The position numbers and the translations under genes were made by a program. Of a stretch of DNA of 64,000 bases, positions 1-7,000 are shown in pieces (the first letter of the stretch is position 1; each line of letters begins with the position of its first letter). The stretch is from contig NZ_CP114035.2 of NCBI RefSeq assembly GCF_026898135.2, forward strand, positions 3,389,501 to 3,453,500, written 5' to 3'. The notes below the pieces were generated by a model, which was not told the DNA's origin, made no database searches, and saw nothing but the letters and a program-made list of their open reading frames with translations. This stretch comes from Pseudomonas fortuita (GTDB lineage Bacteria; Pseudomonadota; Gammaproteobacteria; Pseudomonadales; Pseudomonadaceae).

Positions 1-547
1 CCACCAGCCCGACCTCGGCCAGCGGCCCGGAGGCAGGCAGCAAGGTGCCCAGGCGCAGTACGCCCTCCTCTATGCCGGGGTCGCGCTCCTCGGCCAGGCG
101 CTTGAGGTAGGCGGTAAGGTTGCGCTGGTCGGCCATGGTCAGTTCGAAGCGTGGCATGGCCGGGTCCAGGCGGTTGCCAGCCGGGTCTACACCCTGCTGG
201 ATGGCCCTGGCCAGGCTGCGGTCGGTATAAGCCGGGTAGCTGCGGACGTTGGCTTCGCGTGCGCCCTGGCCTTGTGCCAGGCGTTGCCAGTCCAGGTTGG
301 GTGGGCGCACGCCGCCTTCGGCGCGGCCACGGCCGTCGTTGCCGTGGCAGCTGGCGCAGGGCAGCACGCTGGCGGGCACACTGATGTCGCTGGCGCCGAC
401 CCGGGCCTGCAATTGTGCATCGCTGCTGGAGACCCCTTCGCGGTAGAGGCGTTTGCCGGCTTGTTCGTTGGCAGTGAGATCAAAGGCCAGGGCTGAACTG
501 CAGAGGCTGACACTGACGAGCAACACCATAAATTTTGCAGTGTTCAT
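1..547 (-). CDS. Cytochrome c / periplasmic binding protein fusion, 3' end outside window
   Basis: The first 182 codons are present and the gene runs off the left edge. A signal peptide (about residues 1-21, ending SALA) is followed by a cytochrome c domain with one heme site, CASCH (C64, C67, H68), and a likely axial methionine M131 in DPAMPRFEL. At about residue 163 the sequence changes to VLRLGTLLPASGPLAEVG, which resembles the start of a Leu/Ile/Val-binding type ABC substrate-binding domain, so the full protein is probably a periplasmic redox/sensor fusion. It is the last visible gene of the mnxG operon. Its start ATG is preceded by AGAGG inside a REP element. The first 15 bases of the gene are duplicated 95 bp upstream. 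The heme-site assignment is firm; the fusion partner is inferred from about 20 residues. Confidence 0.8.
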   Translation of the reverse strand, partial: MNTAKFMVLLVSVSLCSSALAFDLTANEQAGKRLYREGVSSSDAQLQARVGASDISVPASVLPCASCHGNDGRGRAEGGVRPPNLDWQRLAQGQGAREANVRSYPAYTDRSLARAIQQGVDPAGNRLDPAMPRFELTMADQRNLTAYLKRLAEERDPGIEEGVLRLGTLLPASGPLAEVGLV

Positions 548-715
548 GCCGGCCTCTTCGCGGGGCAAGCCCGCTCCCACAGGATCAGTACAAGCCTGAG
601 GGCTATGAAAAAACTGTGGGCGCTAACTTTTGCAGTGTTCATGCCGGCCTCTTCGCGGGGCAAGCCCGCTCCCACAGGATCAGCACAAGCCTGAGGGCTA
701 TGAAAAAACTGTGGG
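533..715. repeat. 95-bp tandem duplication carrying REP and a gene start
   Basis: Bases 533-620 recur at 628-715 with one mismatch (T589 against C684); the period is 95 bp. Each copy carries the first 15 bases of the cytochrome gene on the minus strand, a REP half-element and a GCCTGAGGGCTATG tail. The upstream copy creates a second ATG on the minus strand. The period is not a multiple of three, so that ATG is out of frame with the cytochrome gene. Confidence 0.9.
544..642 (-). other. Possible 32-codon leader ORF overlapping the cytochrome start
   Basis: The duplicated ATG at 642-640 opens a 32-codon ORF starting MNTAKVSAHSFF. It stops with TGA at 546-544, so the stop overlaps the cytochrome ATG as ATGA. 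Both ATGs have the same REP-derived AGAGG five to six bases upstream. This could couple translation, or it may simply be a by-product of the duplication. Confidence 0.3.
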
Positions 716-742
716 AGCGGGCTTGCCCCGCGAAGAGGCCGG
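549..742. repeat. REP cluster (two direct and one inverted copy)
   Basis: REP copies lie at about 549-583 and 644-678 in one orientation and at 709-742 in the opposite one. The opposed copies can form a long stem-loop in the gap between the second sco gene and the cytochrome gene. Confidence 0.85.
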
Positions 743-769
743 CACGGCGAGCCCAGGCGCGCATGGCAA

Positions 770-1432
770 TCACCGCCCTGCCAGAGGCTGGGTCAGTAAC
801 TGCATGCGCTGGGCAATCGCTGCCGGTGGTGCATCCGGGCGGATCTTGCTCCAGCGTTTGCCCGCCACATCACCGGCAATCAGCTGCGTGGAATGCTGCT
901 CTGGGCTGGGCAGGAACTGGCCGATGCGGCCGAGCACCAGGTCGACATTGGCTTTGTCGCCGGTCAGGAACAACCAGTTCGGCCCATCCACCCCCTGTTT
1001 CTCGGCAAACGCCTTGAGTGCTTGCGGGGTATCGTTGAGCGGGTCGCTGCTGATCGACACGAAGGCCACCTGGCTGGCCAGTTGCGGCCCCATGGCCTGG
1101 CGCACTTCGCGCAGCTTGCGGGTGATCAACGGGCAGGCGTCGGTGCAGTGGGTGAAGATCACGTTGAGCATCACCACCTTGTCTTTGAGCACATCACTGT
1201 AGAAACGCAGCTCGCGGCCGTTCTGGTCCTTCAGTACGGTATCGGTGAACCAGGTCTGGGCATCGCGGGTGCCGCCGCCACTGGTCATCGCCCGGGGGGC
1301 TGGTTGCGGCTCGGGGGCCTGCTCCACGTGGCCTTCGTGGGCGAACGCCACCGAAGCGAGAATCCACAGGCAGCCGCCCAGCACCAGCCAGTCGAAACCG
1401 CGCATGCCGCCGCGGGAGGTTACAGAGCTCAT
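770..1432 (-). CDS. SCO1/SenC family copper chaperone (second copy)
   Basis: A 220-residue thioredoxin-fold protein of the Sco/SenC/PrrC family, which delivers copper to, or reduces thiols of, copper enzymes in the periplasm. A hydrophobic N-terminal anchor or signal lies at about residues 13-31. The copper ligands are CTDAC (C96 and C100) and a distal histidine in PEQHST (H180). Its ATG overlaps the stop of the upstream sco gene as ATGA, so the two are translationally coupled. In this operon its likely client is the MnxG-type multicopper oxidase or the downstream cytochrome, which is an inference from position. A later ATG at residue 10 is an alternative start. Confidence 0.9.
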   Translation of the reverse strand: MSSVTSRGGMRGFDWLVLGGCLWILASVAFAHEGHVEQAPEPQPAPRAMTSGGGTRDAQTWFTDTVLKDQNGRELRFYSDVLKDKVVMLNVIFTHCTDACPLITRKLREVRQAMGPQLASQVAFVSISSDPLNDTPQALKAFAEKQGVDGPNWLFLTGDKANVDLVLGRIGQFLPSPEQHSTQLIAGDVAGKRWSKIRPDAPPAAIAQRMQLLTQPLAGR

Positions 1433-2085
1433 GGTTTCACCTCATGGTGGTCGGCAATGGCCGTGCTTTTGGCGTGCGCCCGACGGGCGCTGAGACGGTT
1501 TATTTCTTCGATCAGTACCGTTGGATCGGTGAAGCCGTAGTAGCGCGTCCAGTGCCCGCTTCGCCCGTCACCCACCAGGATCAGCGGCGGGTGCTGGCTG
1601 AGGTCGGCGCTGAAGCTGCCCAGGCCCTTGAGGGTTTCGGTGATGGCGTAGGGGGTGCCGGTCAGCCAGCTCCAGCCCGGCCCCTTCTGGAAGGCCTTGG
1701 CGTAATCCTGCAGGCGCTTGGCATCGTCACGCTGCGGGTCGACGCTGATCGAGACCATGCTGATCTCCTCACCTACCCGGCCACCCAGCTGTTGCTGGAC
1801 CTTGCCCATGATCGACGACACCACCGGGCACACCGTTGTGCAGCTGGTATAGATAAAGCCCATGACCACCAGGTGGTCACTGACCAGGTCCTGCTCCAGG
1901 CGTACCGGCATGCCGTCCTGGTTCAGCAGGGAAACGTCGGCAAAACGCACACTGGTCTTTTCCTGGCGAGCCGCCGGTGGCGGCTCGGCGTGGCCTTTGT
2001 GATCGTGCCCGGCGTGGGCCATGGCCAGGTTGCTGGCAAGGGCCAGGCTCAGGGCCAGCAGTTGGAAAGAATGCTTGGCGTTCAT
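1429..2085 (-). CDS. SCO1/SenC family copper chaperone (first copy)
   Basis: A 218-residue Sco/SenC protein with a cleavable signal (about residues 1-23) and a His-rich stretch HAGHDHKGH straight after it, suited to metal binding in the periplasm. The copper site is CTTVC (C82, C86) with H165 in SQHPP. The start codon overlaps the stop of the propeller gene as ATGA, and its own stop overlaps the next sco gene in the same way. It probably matures the copper centres of the large oxidase encoded upstream. The family call is firm; the client protein is inferred. Confidence 0.92.
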   Translation of the reverse strand: MNAKHSFQLLALSLALASNLAMAHAGHDHKGHAEPPPAARQEKTSVRFADVSLLNQDGMPVRLEQDLVSDHLVVMGFIYTSCTTVCPVVSSIMGKVQQQLGGRVGEEISMVSISVDPQRDDAKRLQDYAKAFQKGPGWSWLTGTPYAITETLKGLGSFSADLSQHPPLILVGDGRSGHWTRYYGFTDPTVLIEEINRLSARRAHAKSTAIADHHEVKP

Positions 2086-4058
2086 CGCACACTCCTCATG
2101 TCAGTCCGGGAAGCGTTGGTCGCTGCGGCCGGCAGGACGCGCAGGCTGGTGTAATTCTCTTCGGCGAACTTGCGTCCCAACGATGGCGACTGCACATGCA
2201 GGTACCAGGCGCCGGCTTCGGGCAGTGTCAGGGCCGCCTGATAGACACCCTGCCCCACCTCCAGCAACTGCAGGTTGCGTGGCATGGACGACGGCGCCAG
2301 GAAGTAGCGCAGGCTCAGGTCAGTGAGGCCCAGCCGCGGTTGGCCGTCATCACCGACGATGCGTACCCGAGCGGTAATGGCGCTGTGCTGCGGCAGCGGT
2401 TGGTCCAGGCCGATGAACTCTGCGTGCGCGCCCTTGCGCTTGCCGGCATTGGGCGCTTCGGCGACATCGGCGCTGAAGCAGTGGATGATCTGCGGCTGGT
2501 TGAGCAGAAAAGCCACGTCAAATTTGCCGGCAGCGGGCAGTTTTACCGTTGAGCCGTACACCCCGGGTGCCACCTCGCGCAGGCTGCGGTCGATGACGAT
2601 GGCGGCGCGGGCCTGATGACCACGGTTGTTGTAACCGGACATCGGCGCATTCATGCCCTCGGCGTAAAAGTAGGTGGTGTTGTCCACCGGGTTGACCACG
2701 AACACCGAGTTGTCATCACGTGACACCGACAACCCCTGGGCCAATGGCAGGTCACCCGCCTGGCGCGGCGCTGCAGGGCCGGCCTCGAAGCCCTGAACGA
2801 TCGGCGAGCGCCCTTCGCCCAGGCTGGACAGGTTGATCATGGTCACTTTCGGGGACGCCAGGCCGCGCACATAGGCATAGGCCTTGGTGAAGGTCAGTTG
2901 GTAGGGTTCGGCCGCCACCGGAATCTGGTGGATCAGCTTGTCGGTACTGGCATCGATCACCAGGGCCTGGTTCTCAAGGGTGTTGAGCACCACGCCGTAG
3001 CGGCCATCGCTGCTGAAACGCATCGGCCCGAGGCCCTGCTCGGCCTTGACCGTGTGGCGCAGCTGGTGGCTGCGCGCATCGAACACCCGCACGCTGCCTT
3101 CCTCGCCATCGACCACGTAAACGGCCTGGGACAGCGCCGAGTAGCTGACCGACAGCGGGTGCGGGCCAACCTTGATGGTTTTGGCAAGGCGCATTTGCGG
3201 GATATCGATGACGCTGAGGGTACCGCTGTCGCGGTTGCTGACGTAGGCAAAGCGCGAGTCGGCGCTGAAGGCAATTTCGTGATGCCCGGTGCCGGTGTTG
3301 AAGCTTTTAAGAGGCGTGCGCCCCGGCACGTCGATGACCGTCACCCCACCTTTGGCCGGGTCACTGCTGTTGTTGCCGACCCACAGCCGGTGCTGATCGG
3401 GTTGCAAGGCCACGCGCAGCGGCTGCTCGCCGGCGTCCAGGTCGGCCACGCGGGTGAAGGTTTCGGTATCGATGACCGCCACCTTGCCGCGCTCGGGGAT
3501 CGACACGAACACTTGCTTGTCGTCGGCAGTGGCCACCCAGTCCATTGGCCGCCCGGGCAGGTCGATGCGGGCCATGGTGCTGGTCACGCCGCCCACCGAA
3601 ACGGTCGGATCGATCACCGTCAGGCTGGCGTCGTTGTTCAGCATCAACAGGAAATAGCTGTTCAGGTCGAGCAGCGGTCGGGCGCCGATGCTGCTCTTGA
3701 GAAACAGCGCGACCCGCGCCTTGCAGCTTTGGCTGCGGTCGCCTGTCGGGGCCGACTGCGCCGGGTCGATCCACGCCCCCGGCGCCATGCCCGACAGCGG
3801 CTGGCCGCTGGTCTGGTCGCTGACCTTGAAGCGGATGTTGGCGAAGGCGCCTTCCTTCAACTCGCCCCCGGCCAGCGGCCGGGCCTCGAACTCCACGGTC
3901 ACGCCGTCCCGGCTGAGCCGGTGCAGGGCCTGCGGGTCGGCAGGTTCCTGCAACAGCTCGCGCGGATCGCACCAGAGCTTTTCATACGCCACGCCCAGGC
4001 CGATCAGCGCCACTCCCAGCAATACCCCCAAGTAAGCAGGGCGAGTCTTTTTGTTCAT
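2082..4058 (-). CDS. YVTN-type beta-propeller protein of the mnxG operon
   Basis: A 658-residue protein with one N-terminal membrane or signal segment (about residues 9-25), a short extracytoplasmic domain, and then repeated beta-propeller blades of the YncE/cytochrome-D1-like kind. Examples are DKQVFVSIPERGKVAVIDT, HRLWVGNNSS, SRFAYVSNRDSGTLSVID and AVYVVDGEEGSVRVFD. No enzyme motif was recognised. The ATG at 4058 has GGGGAG upstream. It lies 18 bases after mnxG and overlaps the first sco gene, so it belongs to the same transcript. A scaffold or partner role for the oxidase is plausible but unproven. Confidence 0.8.
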   Translation of the reverse strand: MNKKTRPAYLGVLLGVALIGLGVAYEKLWCDPRELLQEPADPQALHRLSRDGVTVEFEARPLAGGELKEGAFANIRFKVSDQTSGQPLSGMAPGAWIDPAQSAPTGDRSQSCKARVALFLKSSIGARPLLDLNSYFLLMLNNDASLTVIDPTVSVGGVTSTMARIDLPGRPMDWVATADDKQVFVSIPERGKVAVIDTETFTRVADLDAGEQPLRVALQPDQHRLWVGNNSSDPAKGGVTVIDVPGRTPLKSFNTGTGHHEIAFSADSRFAYVSNRDSGTLSVIDIPQMRLAKTIKVGPHPLSVSYSALSQAVYVVDGEEGSVRVFDARSHQLRHTVKAEQGLGPMRFSSDGRYGVVLNTLENQALVIDASTDKLIHQIPVAAEPYQLTFTKAYAYVRGLASPKVTMINLSSLGEGRSPIVQGFEAGPAAPRQAGDLPLAQGLSVSRDDNSVFVVNPVDNTTYFYAEGMNAPMSGYNNRGHQARAAIVIDRSLREVAPGVYGSTVKLPAAGKFDVAFLLNQPQIIHCFSADVAEAPNAGKRKGAHAEFIGLDQPLPQHSAITARVRIVGDDGQPRLGLTDLSLRYFLAPSSMPRNLQLLEVGQGVYQAALTLPEAGAWYLHVQSPSLGRKFAEENYTSLRVLPAAATNASRTDMRSVR

Positions 4059-4076
4059 GCTCGCGCTCCCCTTCTG

Positions 4077-7000
4077 TCACTGCGCCGGGGCCGTTGCCGG
4101 CGGCGCTTCGTTGGTCACCCGCAAAATCCCCCACAACCCGGACAGGTTGCCGTAGGCGGCGTAGTCGCGGAACAGGTAGTCACCCGCCACCGCGTTGGCA
4201 CCGCCGGCACTGGGCAGCATGAAGCTGAAGTGCGCCGCCGGCAGTACGCTCTCCTGGGCGCCGATGTACATGGCCATCGGGTTGTAGCCGAAACGCACCG
4301 AACCAATGCCTGGCAGGCTCATCGGGTAGCCGTCCAGGTCACTTTTCTCGGCCTGATAGTTGTGCAATGGCCACAGGTGCCCGTCCAGCTGGTAGACCAT
4401 GCCGCGGCTGCCGCCACTGGGCATCACGATATGGTTGCGCACCGGTTGCCCAGGCTTGGCGTACAGCACCGGGGTCTGCGGGTCGCCACCCACCAGGGCG
4501 TTGGCGTAGGCCATATGGGCGTTGGGTACATCACCAAAACCCAGGCCATTGGCACGGCCGAACGGCGAATCGGGCGCCATGCCGAAGCGCAGCCACAAGG
4601 GTTCGGTCTTGTAGTTGACCGCCATGTTGCCGTTGTCTTGCGGGTCACCGGCAGCACCGTTGCCTTCGGTATTGATGCCTTCTACCGGACGACCATCGGC
4701 CCAGCGCATGTTCAGTGCGCGCTGCCACACGGTGACGAAGTCGCGGTAGTCCGGCTGGCCGCTGACCTTCACCGTGGCCTGGGCACGTGAAGCGGCGTCC
4801 TCGGTCCAGGTGGCGGTTTGCGGCAGAATGCTCATGGCACCCACCAGGCCTTTCTGCGGCTGTTTGATGAAGTCTGACGGGGTCAGGTTGAGGCCGCCGA
4901 ACTCGATGGCAGTCGTGTTGATGTTGTCCACTGTGCGGCCTAGCTGCGACACGGGTTTGCCTTCACGCTCCAGGTGGCCGGCGTAGTACTGGTACACCTT
5001 GGTCGGGTAGGCGCCACTGGTGCCAGCACGTGGCGGTACGGTCTGCACCGGGTTCAGGCCTATGTTGGCGCCGTCGGACTTGGTGATGTCGTAAGCCAGC
5101 AACTGCGCATGCAGGCCCACGTGGCTCGACGGCCGCATCAGGTTGTTGGCAAAGGCTGTGGCACCTTCGCTGTCGAAGCGGTCACGCTTGACCACGTTGT
5201 GCATCACTGCCGTGCTCGGCAGGTCTGGCATCACCAGCGGCAGGCGGTTCTCCAGGGTGATGCTGATGCAGTCGCCGGCGTTGGCGCGCAGCACCAGAGG
5301 CTCTACCGGCACACCCGCCTTGAGCTTGCCGGTGGTGGCGTCGAGGTCAGCCTTGCGCACGTACAGGATCGCGGTCGGGTCATGCAGCGGTGCACTGTGA
5401 CCACCGATGGTGAAGGGCTCCCCATCCTCGGGGTCTATACCACTCACCAGCGGGATGGCGGTTCTACGGCTATTGAACACCAAGGTGCCGCCGTTGGCCT
5501 TGAGCGCGCCACCGACATGTTGGCCGATACCCTCCACGTCATTGATGCTGACGCCATTACGGTTTTCGAGAATGTCATTGGCCAGCGCCGCAACGATCTC
5601 GTAGTTGCGCTTGACCGTGGTGCGGGTGCCGATGCCGTTGGGGTTGGCCGTGGTTTTCGGGCAGATGCCGTCAAAGTTCACGGTGTTGCGCATGGCCACC
5701 GGTTGCGGGTTGTTGGGCAGCGGGAACAGGTCGGGACGCTGCGCGGTGTAGTTGCGCATGATGCCCCAGATACCGTTCCAGTAGCCTTCCAGGGCGGCGT
5801 CCAGCGAGTACAGATAGTCGCCGTTGGTGGCGGCGGAACTGGAGATCATCGACACCGGTGCCATAAAGCCCATCTGCTCGGAGATACCAATCATCTGCGA
5901 CGACTTCCAGCCCGAGTTTGAGCTATTACCGAAACCTGTGCCGTTCTGCAGCCACTTCACGCCATGCAGGGTGACGTTGTGCTCCTCCTCATGGCCACCG
6001 GCGTGCATCCGCAGGCGCACGTTGTCACCGGAGTAGGTGCGCAGCAGCGGGGTGAAAGGGTCGCCCGGCTCGGCGCCAGCCTTGTTGATGTGCGGCGGGA
6101 ACAGCGTGGTGCCGCCGGTAGGACCCACGGCCGAAGTTATCGCCGAGGGTGACAGGTTCATCGCCGGGATGGCGCGGTCGGTGCGGGTTTGCATGGCATA
6201 GCTGAGGTCGCCGGCCAGGCCGTCGGCCTGCATGCCACGCTTGCCGTCCGGGCCAACCTTGTTCGGGTCGAACACGCGCAGGGCCAGTGGCTCGTTGCGA
6301 TAGTTGACGACGAACATGCCAGGGTCATCCACCGAGATCGCCTGCGGACATGGCCGGCTTGGGCAGCCAGGGTTGATACCGCCACGTTCCTCGACAATGG
6401 CCTCCAGCAGGTTCGATGCCTTGCCGCGCACTGGCGGGTTGATTGCGTAGCGGAAGCTGTCGGCGGTGGCCGGGTACGACTGGGCACTGGGCACGCCGTC
6501 CGGCCCTGCGCCTACGTAAACCCCGGCTTCATAGGCATGCTGGAAGTCGCTGTATTCCAGGAAGAACTCTCGGTAGCTGTCGTTCTTGCCATCGCCATCG
6601 TGGTCGCCAGTCTGGATTACCGCCTGCCATGACGTCGGGCCTCCGTCCTGGCGGGTGGCCGGGTTGTACAGCTGCTCGCCGGTTTCGGCGTGATACCAGG
6701 TGGACCCGGCCGGTTCGGCCAGCACGGTGGCATACAGGCCCAGTTGCTGGTGGGTCGATGGGCCAAGGTGGTCGTGGGTGAAGATGGTGCCCAGGCCACG
6801 GTCGATGTTATGCACGTTCACCAGCGGGTCTGCGAACCAGCGCTGCATGGCCGTGCGTGCGCCCAGCCAGTCAGCCCGGCCGAAGCGGCCGAAGTACGGA
6901 TGCTGTCTGGCTTTCGGACAGGCAGCGGTATCGTCGCGGCTATCGCCCTCGGTGCAGCCGTTGTATGCACGAATAGCCTGCACCCGCTCGACCACGCTGC

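Noticed and set aside
2898..4790. 630-codon open frame on the plus strand
   Set aside because: It lies opposite the propeller and mnxG genes, has no known domain, and reflects the high-GC codon bias of the minus-strand genes.
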